Assembly (NCBI GenBank): GCA_002723295.1
Contig: PBNP01000024.1
Coordinates: 1-64,000, forward strand
Reading direction: 5' to 3'
Source of the DNA: Flavobacteriaceae bacterium
GTDB lineage: Bacteria > Bacteroidota > Bacteroidia > Flavobacteriales > Flavobacteriaceae
DNA: 64,000 bases
This document shows positions 18,426 to 27,007 of the stretch, in pieces. Below the pieces are notes generated by a model, which searched no databases, had not been told where the DNA came from, and was given only the letters and a program-made list of their open reading frames with translations. Position 1 is the first letter of the stretch. Each line of letters starts with the position of its first letter. The position numbers and the translations under genes are program-made.

Positions 18426-19316
18426 ATGGAACCATTCAGAATTAAAACAAAATATGAAACTGGAAATCCTATTGCTTATTTTTTATTAAATAAATCATTA
18501 AATATTGATAAATCAAAAGTATATAATAATATTGATGAGGCTCAAGAGATTCCAATTGTAAAAAAACTATTTTACCTGCCCTTTGTAAAATCAGTAAGAA
18601 TTACTCCTCAATCTATTGAAATAGAAAAATTTAACATTTTAGAATGGAACGAAGTCGTTGAAGAAGTTGAAAATCAATTAATAAATGATTTAAATGATGA
18701 AGAAATGACTTTAGAAACTCAAAGTTTTAAAAATAATAAAACTCCTCTAACTATTTATGCTGAAAGTACACCAAACCCGTCTGTAATGAAATTTGTGTGT
18801 AACCAAAAATTAGTAGAGGAAACTATTGAATACAAAAATATTAAAGAGGCAAATGGAGCTAGTTTAGCTCAGGATTTATTTAATTTTCCATTTATTAAAG
18901 AGATTTTTATTTCTGAAAATTATATTTCCTTAACAAAAATTGATTCTACTAAATGGGACGCTATTGTTTTAGAGCTTAGAGAATTTATTCTAGATGGTCT
19001 TAATAAAGATAAAGGATTAGTTAATAGTTTTTCTAAAAAAAGTTTACAGACTAAAGGCAAAATTTCAAAAAATACTAATATTGAAAAAAAGATTATTTCT
19101 ATTCTTGATGAATACATTAAACCTGCCGTTGCTTCTGATGGGGGAAATATTGTTTTTGAATCATATTTAGAAGAAAAGAAAATTGTAAATGTTGTTCTTC
19201 AAGGTGCTTGTAGTGGTTGTCCTTCATCAACACTTACTTTAAAAAATGGTATTGAAACTATGTTAAAACAAATGATTCCAGGAAAAATTAATGTTGTAAA
19301 TGCAATAAATGGATAA
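18426..19316 (+). CDS. Nfu/NifU-type Fe-S cluster carrier with duplicated N-terminal domain
   Basis: 296 residues. The C-terminal NifU domain (about 220-296) carries GACSGCPSS, the CxxC that binds a [4Fe-4S] cluster for delivery to target enzymes. The N-terminal part consists of two similar Nfu_N domains in tandem: one at about 3-90 (ETGNPIAYFLLNKSL, LFYLPFVKSVRI) and one at about 105-195 (ESTPNPSVMKFVCNQ, LFNFPFIKEIFI). The second copy keeps the STPNPxxMKF motif better than the first. It is convergent with tsaB, with two bases between the stops. Confidence 0.9.
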   Translation: MEPFRIKTKYETGNPIAYFLLNKSLNIDKSKVYNNIDEAQEIPIVKKLFYLPFVKSVRITPQSIEIEKFNILEWNEVVEEVENQLINDLNDEEMTLETQSFKNNKTPLTIYAESTPNPSVMKFVCNQKLVEETIEYKNIKEANGASLAQDLFNFPFIKEIFISENYISLTKIDSTKWDAIVLELREFILDGLNKDKGLVNSFSKKSLQTKGKISKNTNIEKKIISILDEYIKPAVASDGGNIVFESYLEEKKIVNVVLQGACSGCPSSTLTLKNGIETMLKQMIPGKINVVNAING

Positions 19317-19318
19317 AA

Positions 19319-19993
19319 TCAATTTTTAGTATTAAAAAACTCTTTCAAATAAAAAGGTTCAAAGTATGCAAGATCTTCAAGAATTTTATCCTCCCATTTT
19401 TTATGTGATAATAAAATCATATCCCTTGCAGATGGTTCAACCAATTTATTAATTAATTCAAAATTTGGATGATTTATCATCCCTTTAGTTTTTTTTGAGC
19501 CTACTCCAAAAGCAACAATTTTTGATTTAGAAAGATGCTCATTAAAGCTTTCTGGGGTTAATACTTCTGACCAAGTGGGTTTAACTACTTGGTGTTTATA
19601 ATCTAAAATTTGAGTATAAACTTCCATTCTTCTAGCATCAAACATAGGTGCCAAGAAAGTGTCTTTGTCAACAGACATCTGTTGAGCCAAAACAGAAAGA
19701 CTGTTTACTGATAGTAATGGAATGTTTAATGCATAACATAATCCTTTTGCTGCTGCAACTCCTATTCTAAGACCAGTATAAGAGCCTGGGCCTTTACTTA
19801 CAGATATACCTGATAGATCAGAAAAAGCAATATTTGAGTCGACAATTGTTTTATTTATAAAAACATGGAGTTTTTCACCATGACTATAATCTTTGCCACT
19901 AAACTCATTACAATTTATTAATTTTCCATTCAAACTAAGTGCTACAGAACAATTTTTAGTAGATGTTTCAATATGTAATAAATAACTGTTCAC
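19319..19993 (-). CDS. tsaB: tRNA threonylcarbamoyladenosine biosynthesis protein TsaB
   Basis: Non-catalytic partner of TsaD in t6A modification of ANN-decoding tRNAs. The ASKHA-fold N-terminus LHIETSTKNCSVAL and the signature GPGSYTGLRIGVAAAKGL are clear. 224 residues, normal for TsaB and too short for TsaD. It follows the TolC gene on the same strand after 45 bases and may be co-transcribed with the exporter by position only. Confidence 0.94.
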   Translation of the reverse strand: MNSYLLHIETSTKNCSVALSLNGKLINCNEFSGKDYSHGEKLHVFINKTIVDSNIAFSDLSGISVSKGPGSYTGLRIGVAAAKGLCYALNIPLLSVNSLSVLAQQMSVDKDTFLAPMFDARRMEVYTQILDYKHQVVKPTWSEVLTPESFNEHLSKSKIVAFGVGSKKTKGMINHPNFELINKLVEPSARDMILLSHKKWEDKILEDLAYFEPFYLKEFFNTKN

Positions 19994-20038
19994 GGATTAA
20001 AATAAATATATAGTAACTCTTTATATAATTTGGGTTGA

Positions 20039-21454
20039 TTATTCTGTTATTGGAATTCCAAAATAGAATTCTAGTACTTTCAGTTTAAAAATATAATCAA
20101 ATTTAGCTCTAACTCGATCTGAAATTGATTGCTCATATCTTTGCTGAGCCTGAACATAATCAAAGGCATTCATAGCTCCAGCTTCATATCTATTTTGAGC
20201 AACATTGAAGGCATCTTTTCTTGAAAATAGAGTTTTTTGAACTGCCTCATAAAATTTATAGGCTCCACGAGTATCATTAAACGCCTGATTAATAGTACTT
20301 TCTAAATTAAGTTTTTGTTCTTCAAATGCATTTTTATTTCTTTCAAGATTAATCTTAGCTTTCTTTACAGAGTTTCTAGCAGAAAAACCATTAAAAATTG
20401 GAATATTTAGACTTAATCCATAATTGTGTCCTTCATTATTTCTTAGTTGCTCTGCAAAAGACAAATGGGGAGCAATTGTAGTTTCTTCTATAGACCTAAC
20501 TACAGATTCTCCACTAGAAAGCACATACCCTATAGGTATTTCAGTAAAATCTCCAGAGCCAATTAATCTGTTAGAATATCCTAAGCGATTTGAATAACTA
20601 TAGAAAGCTCTTAAGGTTGGTTTTAGCGTACCCTTAGCTAGCTCAACATCCTTCTCTGCAATATTGATATTAATAATTCCTAGCTTTATATCACTACGGA
20701 AAGTAAGTGCTTTTTCAAAGATTGCTTTAGGATTTTTCTCTAATATTTGAGAAAATGGAATATCAAAATTTTGTTCTACTATATCAAAGTTTTGAAAATC
20801 TGTAATTTGTAATAATTGAGCTAAACTTATTTGTGAAAGAGCAAGATTGTTTTCAGCCTGTATTATAGATTGCTCTTGAGCTGCTTTATTTGCCTCTAAC
20901 TCAAAAATATCGCTATTTGTTAATACACCAGCTTGTATTAATGAAGTAGTTCTGTTTAATTGCTCTATTGTTATAATTAGTTGACTCTTTTGTGCCTTAA
21001 GAAGTTCTTTATTAAACAAAATTTGTAAATACCCATTAGCTACTAAAAGAAGAATATCATCAGTCATATCCTGTAATTGATATTGTCTAGCAAGGATACT
21101 AAGGTTAGCCCTATGTAGTTGATTTATATTTTGTAGCCCATTGTAAATATTCAAAGAAATATTTCCGCCCATGGATGAGAATTGTGTAGTCATATTTTCA
21201 ATTAGCCCTGTTGTTATATTCTGGTTAAGTCCAACATTCCAAGAGTGGGAAGATTGGGCATTAATATTAGGTAAAAAATTTCCTATAGCACTTGATTTAT
21301 CAATTGCAGCATTTTCTAATTCAAGTGTAGTTTGTTTAATTGATATGTTTTTATCTAAAGCCATTTTAACACATTCCTCCAAAGTCAATTTTTGTGACAA
21401 AACATAATTGCTAAGACATATAACCAATAAACCAAAAGTTAATTTTTTCCTCAT
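20039..21454 (-). CDS. TolC-family outer membrane efflux protein
   Basis: 471 residues. A signal peptide (to about YVLSQ) precedes KLTLEECVKMALDKNISIKQ, the usual opening of TolC-like factors. Two homologous halves, each rich in long Ala/Gln/Asn helices, form the periplasmic tunnel, with barrel strands such as NYGLSLNIPIFNGF and RYEAGAMNAFDYVQAQQ near the end of the second half. It is the last gene of the ATPase-permease-permease-adaptor-TolC run, so it should be the outer-membrane channel of that exporter. Confidence 0.92.
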   Translation of the reverse strand: MRKKLTFGLLVICLSNYVLSQKLTLEECVKMALDKNISIKQTTLELENAAIDKSSAIGNFLPNINAQSSHSWNVGLNQNITTGLIENMTTQFSSMGGNISLNIYNGLQNINQLHRANLSILARQYQLQDMTDDILLLVANGYLQILFNKELLKAQKSQLIITIEQLNRTTSLIQAGVLTNSDIFELEANKAAQEQSIIQAENNLALSQISLAQLLQITDFQNFDIVEQNFDIPFSQILEKNPKAIFEKALTFRSDIKLGIININIAEKDVELAKGTLKPTLRAFYSYSNRLGYSNRLIGSGDFTEIPIGYVLSSGESVVRSIEETTIAPHLSFAEQLRNNEGHNYGLSLNIPIFNGFSARNSVKKAKINLERNKNAFEEQKLNLESTINQAFNDTRGAYKFYEAVQKTLFSRKDAFNVAQNRYEAGAMNAFDYVQAQQRYEQSISDRVRAKFDYIFKLKVLEFYFGIPITE

Positions 21455-21482
21455 TTTATATTATTAAAAATTTTTATAAAGC

Positions 21483-22616
21483 CTATTTATCTTCATCAGA
21501 CTCTTCTTCTTTATCACCTATTTTTTTAGATTCTGTCTTGTTCCAGACTTTAATTTTATCCTCAATTGAAAGGCCAGAAATTATCTCAACATTTATTCCG
21601 TCAGAGATTCCAATTTTAATATCTCTTCGTTCAAATTTTTGATTATCTTCTTGAATTTCAACATAGGCTTCTTGTGTATCTTTATCAAACTGGAGTAAAG
21701 ATTCAGAAATTACCATTACATTTTCTTTTTTTTCTAAAACTATAGATGCATTAGCACTATATCCAGCCCTAACATTAATTGTGTCATTTAAAACTACATC
21801 TCCCTCAATTTTAAATTTCACCGCTCCTTGTTCTTCATTTCCTTTAGGTGCAATAAATTTTAATTTAGCCATAAATTCCTTGTCTTGTATTGCTCCCAAA
21901 TTTATAGTTAAAGGCATATTAATGCTTAGTTTTCCAACTTCTGCTTCATCAACTTTTCCTTCAAAAATCATTTTGGATAAGTCAGCAATAGTTGCAATTG
22001 TAGTTCCTGCATTAAAAGTATTACTTTCAACAACCTGATCTCCTTCTTTAACAGGAATTTCTAGTATAGTTCCAGAAACAGATGCTCTAATATTTGTGTT
22101 TGCCATTGAAGATCCTCTTGCAGTTCCTTGAAGAATTACCTGAAGATCACTTTTTGCATTATTTAAATCCTGACTAGATTGTTTTAATCTAAGTGAAGCA
22201 TTTTGGAATTCTTGTTCTGAAATGATATCTTTTTCATATAATGTCTTGTTCCTATTAAATTCAATTTTAGCATTTTCTAAAATAATTTTTAATGATGAAA
22301 CCCTTCCCTTTGCACTATTAAGGGAGCCTTCATTTGGAACAACTTTTACTTTTGCCAATAAGTCTCCTTCATTTACTTTATCTCCTTCTTCAACAAAAAT
22401 CTCTTGAATTATTCCAGATATTTGCGGTTTAATCTCAACTTCGTCCTCAGGAATTACCTTTCCAGTAACTACAGTTTTCTTTTCTATTGAACTAATAAAT
22501 GGAGTTCCTATTTCAAAATCAATTACAGATTTACTGTTGGTCTTTATAAAATAGGCTACAGCGAATAATCCTGCAAGTATAAATAGTGTAATTAATGTAT
22601 ATTTTAATGTTTTCAT
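21483..22616 (-). CDS. MacA/HlyD-like periplasmic adaptor subunit
   Basis: 377 residues, with one N-terminal membrane anchor (LITLFILAGLFAVAYFI). A biotinyl-lipoyl-like half motif (VEIKPQISGIIQEIFVEEGDKVNEGDLLAKV) precedes a helical hairpin (about 110-170) and a second half (VSGTILEIPVKEGDQV), then beta-barrel and membrane-proximal domains. The tail is highly charged (KKIGDKEEESDEDK). It joins the MacB-like permeases to the TolC homologue. Confidence 0.92.
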   Translation of the reverse strand: MKTLKYTLITLFILAGLFAVAYFIKTNSKSVIDFEIGTPFISSIEKKTVVTGKVIPEDEVEIKPQISGIIQEIFVEEGDKVNEGDLLAKVKVVPNEGSLNSAKGRVSSLKIILENAKIEFNRNKTLYEKDIISEQEFQNASLRLKQSSQDLNNAKSDLQVILQGTARGSSMANTNIRASVSGTILEIPVKEGDQVVESNTFNAGTTIATIADLSKMIFEGKVDEAEVGKLSINMPLTINLGAIQDKEFMAKLKFIAPKGNEEQGAVKFKIEGDVVLNDTINVRAGYSANASIVLEKKENVMVISESLLQFDKDTQEAYVEIQEDNQKFERRDIKIGISDGINVEIISGLSIEDKIKVWNKTESKKIGDKEEESDEDK

Positions 22617-22631
22617 TTTTTTAATTTTTAA

Positions 22632-23909
22632 TTATTCTTCTCTTAATGCATCAATTGGTTTTATGCTAACTGCTCTTTGTGCTGGAATTAGACCAATTAA
22701 TGTACCTAGAGTTACCATTATTAATAATGCGCCGATAACAAATGAAATAGGAACAGTAGGATTGGTATAGGGAAAATCTTTTAAATCAACCGTGAAATAA
22801 TTAATAGTTGCTAATACAAAAGCTCCTAAAATAATTCCAAGAATTCCAGCCACTACAGTTAAAAAAACTGATTCCAATATTATTTGTGCTCTAACTTCAC
22901 CTGGGGTAGCTCCTAAAGCTCTTCTTACACCTAATTCTCTAGTTCTTTCTTTTACAGATATTAACAGAATGTTTCCGATTCCAATTACACCAGCTATAAT
23001 TGTAGCTATTCCTACTATAAGTGATAAAAATGTCATCCCTCTTGCAAAACCTATGATGTTATTAAATACTTCACCTAAATTGAATGATCCAAATGCTCTT
23101 TTATCTATTGGAGAAACCCTATGAATCATTTTTAATGTTTGTTTAATATCTTCTTCAACTTTAATAACATCTGCATTTTCATATGCTGCGATATTAAACC
23201 AGCCTACCTCATCCCCAGTATTATATAAAGTTTTAAAAGTGGTGAATGGAATAAATACATCAGAATCAGAATCAAAAGGACTGCCTTGTCTGAAAACCAA
23301 AATTCCTATTACCTTAAAATAAACATTATCAATTCTGATATACTCACCTATTGCATTCTCATTAGATTCAAAAAGGTCAGTAAATGTTCTCTCACCAATA
23401 ACACAAACTTTACGATTGTTTTTTATATCCTCCTCATTAATAAATCTTCCGCCATCATATATTTGTTGAGTCGAAATTTTCCTAAATTCAGGAAAATCCC
23501 CATAAATAGCATAATTGCCCGAATTAGTTCCACGAACAATATTAGCTGGTGACCCCCCTGAAAAGCTTCCTCTAGAATTTCTAGGAACAATATATTTTAT
23601 CTCAGGAACTCTTTTTCTTAATAAATCAACATCTTGAATTTTTAAAGTAGGTCTTCTACCAATTTTAAATCCGTCGTAAGGAACACTTGTAGATTGAGCC
23701 CAAACAAAAAGAGAGTTCATGGCTACATTTTCAAATGCTCTTTCAAAACCATTATCTAATCCCTTAGCTGCTCCTGAAAGTGTAATGTAAATGAAAATCC
23801 CCCATAAAACTCCTATAATAGTAATAATAGTTCTAACTTTATTTTTTTGAATAGATCCAAAAATCTCTTGCCAAGTATCACGATCAAAAATTATTTTAAA
23901 ACTATTCAT
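22632..23909 (-). CDS. MacB-like ABC transporter permease, second of tandem pair
   Basis: 425 residues with the four-helix MacB topology: one N-terminal helix (TIITIIGVLWGIFIYITL), a large periplasmic MacB_PCD domain (about 45-280), then three C-terminal FtsX helices with VKERTRELGVRRALGATPGEV, the coupling segment. It starts eight bases before the end of the preceding permease gene. It shares the opening RDTWQEIF with that paralogue but is clearly diverged, so the pump is probably a heterodimer. Confidence 0.93.
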   Translation of the reverse strand: MNSFKIIFDRDTWQEIFGSIQKNKVRTIITIIGVLWGIFIYITLSGAAKGLDNGFERAFENVAMNSLFVWAQSTSVPYDGFKIGRRPTLKIQDVDLLRKRVPEIKYIVPRNSRGSFSGGSPANIVRGTNSGNYAIYGDFPEFRKISTQQIYDGGRFINEEDIKNNRKVCVIGERTFTDLFESNENAIGEYIRIDNVYFKVIGILVFRQGSPFDSDSDVFIPFTTFKTLYNTGDEVGWFNIAAYENADVIKVEEDIKQTLKMIHRVSPIDKRAFGSFNLGEVFNNIIGFARGMTFLSLIVGIATIIAGVIGIGNILLISVKERTRELGVRRALGATPGEVRAQIILESVFLTVVAGILGIILGAFVLATINYFTVDLKDFPYTNPTVPISFVIGALLIMVTLGTLIGLIPAQRAVSIKPIDALREE

Positions 23910-25131
23910 CTCTTAATGCAACTATTGGTTTAATTGAAGCAGCACGTTTAGCTGGAATATATCCTGCTATTGCTCCAAAAATTATTAGTATAATTGTAGC
24001 AAAAATTGCAGTTGTAGTATCTATGTATGGGTTTTTTATAAAATAATCCTCTAGTTTTGTTCCTAATGCTTTTAGAAGAAAAATGGCAGCAATCATTCCA
24101 AAATAACCTGAAATTGTTGTAATAAAAATAGACTCTTGAAGTATCATGGAAATTACTGCTCTTGGTGTAGCTCCAAGAGCCTTTCTAATTCCAAGTTCCT
24201 TTGTCCTTTCCTTAACTACAAAAACCATAATATTTGAAATACCAATAATTCCTGCAATTAATGTTCCTATTCCAACAAATGTTACAATAATTTGTAGAAT
24301 ACTTGCAAATTGCTGATTTTCTTCCAAACGTTTAGACACATTTCTAATAAATACACCTTTGGAGTCTTTTGGGTCAATATCTTTTCTGTCTTTCATAAAA
24401 AGTCTAAGTTGTTTTTCAAATCCAATAGCCCCAGCATAACCTAACTCTGGTTTAAAGGCAACAATAATTTGATCAACTTTATCATTATTTTTCTCTATTA
24501 GCTGTCTAGTTGTATAGGGAATATATATAATTCTTTCTTCATTATCTCCTCCAGAATCTTGAAAAACTCCAACTACTTTGAAGGCAATATCTCCTATTTG
24601 AATAAATTGCCCTAAAGGTTCCTCTTTTTTAAATAAATCTGTAACCACAAGTCTTCCTATTACAGCATGCTTTGTTCTTTCTATTAAATCATTCTCATTT
24701 AAGTATCTCCCTTTCATTATAACTGTTTTCTCAACAAATTGATGAGGAGGGGCAACTCCTCTAGTTGGGTAGTTGTTTGACTCACTTTTATACCTTGTAT
24801 CTGCATATCTAGAAATTCTAGGGGTAATATATTCTAAGAAAAAGGGGAAGTTAAGTTTAATTGCTTCTATATCATTGTTATTGAACTCAATTTGACGATT
24901 TGATTTAAAGCCTCTATATGGTTTTGAAGTTTTTCCAGCAAATAAAAACATGGTGTTTGTAGCGTCATCCAAAAAAAATTCTTTAAATGTGTTTTTAAGA
25001 CCATTTCCAAATCCAAATAAAATTATGAATATAAAAATTCCCAAAGCCACTGTGAATCCTGATAAAAATGTCCGAAGTTTATTTTTCCCTATTGTTTCAA
25101 ATATTTCCTGCCAAGTATCTCTTTTATACAT
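23902..25131 (-). CDS. MacB-like ABC transporter permease, first of tandem pair
   Basis: 409 residues with the same layout as its neighbour: N-terminal helix (FLSGFTVALGIFIFIILFG), periplasmic core, and C-terminal FtsX domain with VKERTKELGIRKALGATPRAV. The start overlaps the ATPase stop by eight bases. The substrate cannot be read from the sequence; MacAB-type pumps export peptides, lipopeptides, macrolides or lipoproteins. Confidence 0.93.
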   Translation of the reverse strand: MYKRDTWQEIFETIGKNKLRTFLSGFTVALGIFIFIILFGFGNGLKNTFKEFFLDDATNTMFLFAGKTSKPYRGFKSNRQIEFNNNDIEAIKLNFPFFLEYITPRISRYADTRYKSESNNYPTRGVAPPHQFVEKTVIMKGRYLNENDLIERTKHAVIGRLVVTDLFKKEEPLGQFIQIGDIAFKVVGVFQDSGGDNEERIIYIPYTTRQLIEKNNDKVDQIIVAFKPELGYAGAIGFEKQLRLFMKDRKDIDPKDSKGVFIRNVSKRLEENQQFASILQIIVTFVGIGTLIAGIIGISNIMVFVVKERTKELGIRKALGATPRAVISMILQESIFITTISGYFGMIAAIFLLKALGTKLEDYFIKNPYIDTTTAIFATIILIIFGAIAGYIPAKRAASIKPIVALRDE

Positions 25132-25825
25132 GTTTTAAAGCTTTGACTTGTTGTATTTTTTTATCTTCCACTATAATTCCATCCTTTAGCTTAACAACAC
25201 GTTTACACATTTTTGCAATGTCTCTTTCATGAGTAACTACTAAAATTGTTTTTCCTTCTTCATTTATTTTTTGAATTACATCCATGACTTCGTATGATGT
25301 TGTCGAATCTAAAGCGCCAGTAGGTTCATCAGCTAATAAAACTTTTGGCTGAGCGGCCATTGCTCTTGCTATTGCAACCCTTTGTTTTTGTCCTCCTGAC
25401 AATTCACTTGGAAGATGCTTTGCCCACTCAGTTAGTCCTACTTTTTCAAGATATTCTAATCCTGACTTTTGACGTTCTTTACGCCCAACTCCTTGGTAAT
25501 ACAATGGCAGAGAAACATTCTCTAAAGCATTCTTATAGTTGATTAAATTAAATGATTGAAAAACAAATCCTAAGAATTTGTTCCTGTATTTTGCAGCTTT
25601 GGTTTCATCTAAATCTTTTATCAAAACCCCATCAAGAGTATAGCTTCCTTTATCTAATAAATCTAACATCCCTATTATATTTAAAAGAGTAGATTTTCCT
25701 GATCCTGATGATCCCATAATTGCGACCAATTCACCTTCATTCACGTTAAAGTCGATGCCTTTTAAAACATGTAAAGAGTTTGATCCCATTTTGTATGATT
25801 TATGAAGGTTTTTTATTTGTATCAT
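25124..25825 (-). CDS. MacB/LolD-type ABC transporter ATPase
   Basis: 233 residues. Walker A GSSGSGKST, Q-loop FQSFNLI, signature LSGGQKQR, Walker B VLLADEPTGALD and the H-loop VTHERD are all intact, so the ATPase should be active. The GALDS and NLINYKNALENVSLPL segments are typical of the MacB/LolD group. First gene of the five-gene exporter operon. Confidence 0.96.
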   Translation of the reverse strand: MIQIKNLHKSYKMGSNSLHVLKGIDFNVNEGELVAIMGSSGSGKSTLLNIIGMLDLLDKGSYTLDGVLIKDLDETKAAKYRNKFLGFVFQSFNLINYKNALENVSLPLYYQGVGRKERQKSGLEYLEKVGLTEWAKHLPSELSGGQKQRVAIARAMAAQPKVLLADEPTGALDSTTSYEVMDVIQKINEEGKTILVVTHERDIAKMCKRVVKLKDGIIVEDKKIQQVKALKHV

Positions 25826-25845
25826 AAGGAAAATTTAAAACTGTG

Positions 25846-25853
25846 CAAATTTA
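25846..25853 (-). promoter_or_regulatory. Candidate -7 box for the ABC exporter operon
   Basis: Minus-strand TAAATTTG matches TAnnTTTG, 20 bases before the ATPase ATG. It lies in the 38-base gap after the winged-helix gene, so the exporter can be transcribed separately from the regulator pair. No convincing -33 box. Confidence 0.4.
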
Positions 25854-25863
25854 ATTTTTTTTA

Positions 25864-26151
25864 CTATTTATGTTGTTTAAGTGATTCAAGATTTTTAAAA
25901 AAGTTTTCAAAGGCTTTTCTGCCATTAAAAGTTATTCTGCATTTGGTTAAGGGATAATTATTTTCAAAGGATTTTTTAATTTTTATATATCCAGCACCAC
26001 TAAGTTTTTTTAACTGGATACTTAAATTTCCTTTTGAAGCACCTGAAACTTCAATTAACTTTTTAAAATTGGTGTTTTCAACAGAAAATAAAAATGAAAT
26101 TATTTTTAACCTTATAGGGTTAAAAAGTAATTTATCTAAATCTTTATTCAT
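25864..26151 (-). CDS. Winged helix-turn-helix transcriptional regulator
   Basis: About 95 residues. From ATG 26151 the protein reads MNKDLDKLLFNPIRLKIISFL, then an HTH (FKKLIEVSGASKGNLSIQLKKLSGAGYI) and a wing (TKCRITFNGRKAF), as in small ArsR/MarR-like one-domain regulators of the wHTH DNA-binding group. The track ORF adds 17 hydrophobic residues upstream that are only read-through of the previous gene in another frame; ATG 26151 overlaps that gene's TAA (ATGAATAA). Such regulators are often paired with a membrane protein, as here. Likely target: its own promoter and perhaps the adjacent exporter. Confidence 0.82.
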   Translation of the reverse strand: MNKDLDKLLFNPIRLKIISFLFSVENTNFKKLIEVSGASKGNLSIQLKKLSGAGYIKIKKSFENNYPLTKCRITFNGRKAFENFFKNLESLKQHK

Positions 26152-26722
26152 TTTTTTTATTGTAATAAAGACTAAACCCAGGAATAAGACAACCAAAAAC
26201 AAGTGCTAAAATATTAAAGATAAAAATATTCAAGTCTGTAATTATATAAGTTAGAATATATAATATAAAAACTGATACGCCTCCTAAAGCCACAGGTTTT
26301 GATCTAATTATTAAACCTGTAGCTAGAACAGCTCCTCCAAGCAAAATAATTACATTTTGAATCATTGAATATGCCCCAGATTGAGAAACAAATGAAGTAA
26401 CCATAAGAATACACCAAGAGAAAATAAATACTCCCCAAAGAATCTTTATTGCCCTACCTAAATAGGTTTCATAACCAACTTTTTTTGAAGCTCTGAAATT
26501 GTAATAAGATGTATAACAGACTCCTAAAAGAGGAAAAATTGTCCAATATAAAAAAGCTGAATTTTCAAAATATTGAATAACTTCTGGAAACAAAAAATGA
26601 ATTAAGCTCATTATAATTATTAGGAACCCCCAAAAAATAAAATTGAACCCTAAAGGCCTTATACTTTCTTTGGTTTTAGAAATTGTGTTATTTATTAATC
26701 TAATTTGTTCTTCTGTATTCAT
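26144..26722 (-). CDS. Multi-pass membrane protein paired with wHTH regulator
   Basis: 192 residues, not recognised beyond topology. A hydrophilic N-terminus (MNTEEQIRLINNTISKTKESI) is followed by about five or six hydrophobic segments (FNFIFWGFLIIIMSLIHFLF, AFLYWTIFPLLGVCYTSYY, ILWGVFIFSWCILMVTSFV, VIILLGGAVLATGLII, LGGVSVFILYILTYII, IFNILALVFGCLIPGF). It overlaps the following wHTH gene by eight bases. It may be a membrane-located sensor or anti-regulator for that protein; this is inferred only from the pairing. Confidence 0.65.
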   Translation of the reverse strand: MNTEEQIRLINNTISKTKESIRPLGFNFIFWGFLIIIMSLIHFLFPEVIQYFENSAFLYWTIFPLLGVCYTSYYNFRASKKVGYETYLGRAIKILWGVFIFSWCILMVTSFVSQSGAYSMIQNVIILLGGAVLATGLIIRSKPVALGGVSVFILYILTYIITDLNIFIFNILALVFGCLIPGFSLYYNKKNE

Positions 26723-26738
26723 TTTAAAATAATTTTTA

Positions 26739-26769
26739 CAAATATAAACTAGTTTATTCTATAAACCAA
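26739..26769 (-). promoter_or_regulatory. Promoter with palindromic operator for membrane protein-wHTH pair
   Basis: On the minus strand TTG (26767-26769), a 20-base spacer and TATATTTG (26739-26746) fit the Bacteroidota -33/-7 layout. The perfect 14-base palindrome ATAAACTAGTTTAT (26744-26757) overlaps the -7 box, and a further ATAAAC half site follows at 26761-26766. This is a plausible autoregulatory operator for the wHTH protein. Confidence 0.6.
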
Positions 26770-26782
26770 CTTTTTAAAAAAT

Positions 26783-27007
26783 TTATCTTTTATATATCTT
26801 GTAGATTCTCCATCCAACTAAAGCAACTAATATATAAGGTATTGCCATCAAATAAACTATTCCATTATTAATGCCTTCTGCAGTTTGCTGACCTTCCTCT
26901 GATTCTAAAACAGCTCTACACATAGAACATTGGGCATGAAGAAAATCAAAAGAAATTGTAACAATTATTGTAATTAATAATATTATTTTAATAGACTTAG
27001 ATAACAT
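26783..27007 (-). CDS. Small membrane protein with N-terminal CxxC
   Basis: 74 residues, family not recognised. A signal sequence ends near FLHAQ, so the mature protein would begin CSMCRAVLES; a short polar stretch follows, then one transmembrane helix (YLMAIPYILVALVGW) and a basic tail. The Cys pair would lie on the periplasmic side. It overlaps the DUF420 gene by 11 bases and ends the cytochrome-oxidase operon, which suggests a part in copper or haem handling or in thiol redox during oxidase assembly. That role is inference. Confidence 0.7.
   Translation of the reverse strand: MLSKSIKIILLITIIVTISFDFLHAQCSMCRAVLESEEGQQTAEGINNGIVYLMAIPYILVALVGWRIYKIYKR

Noticed and set aside
23286-23552. 88-residue plus-strand ORF opposite a MacB permease
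   Set aside because: Antisense shadow of a well-conserved gene.
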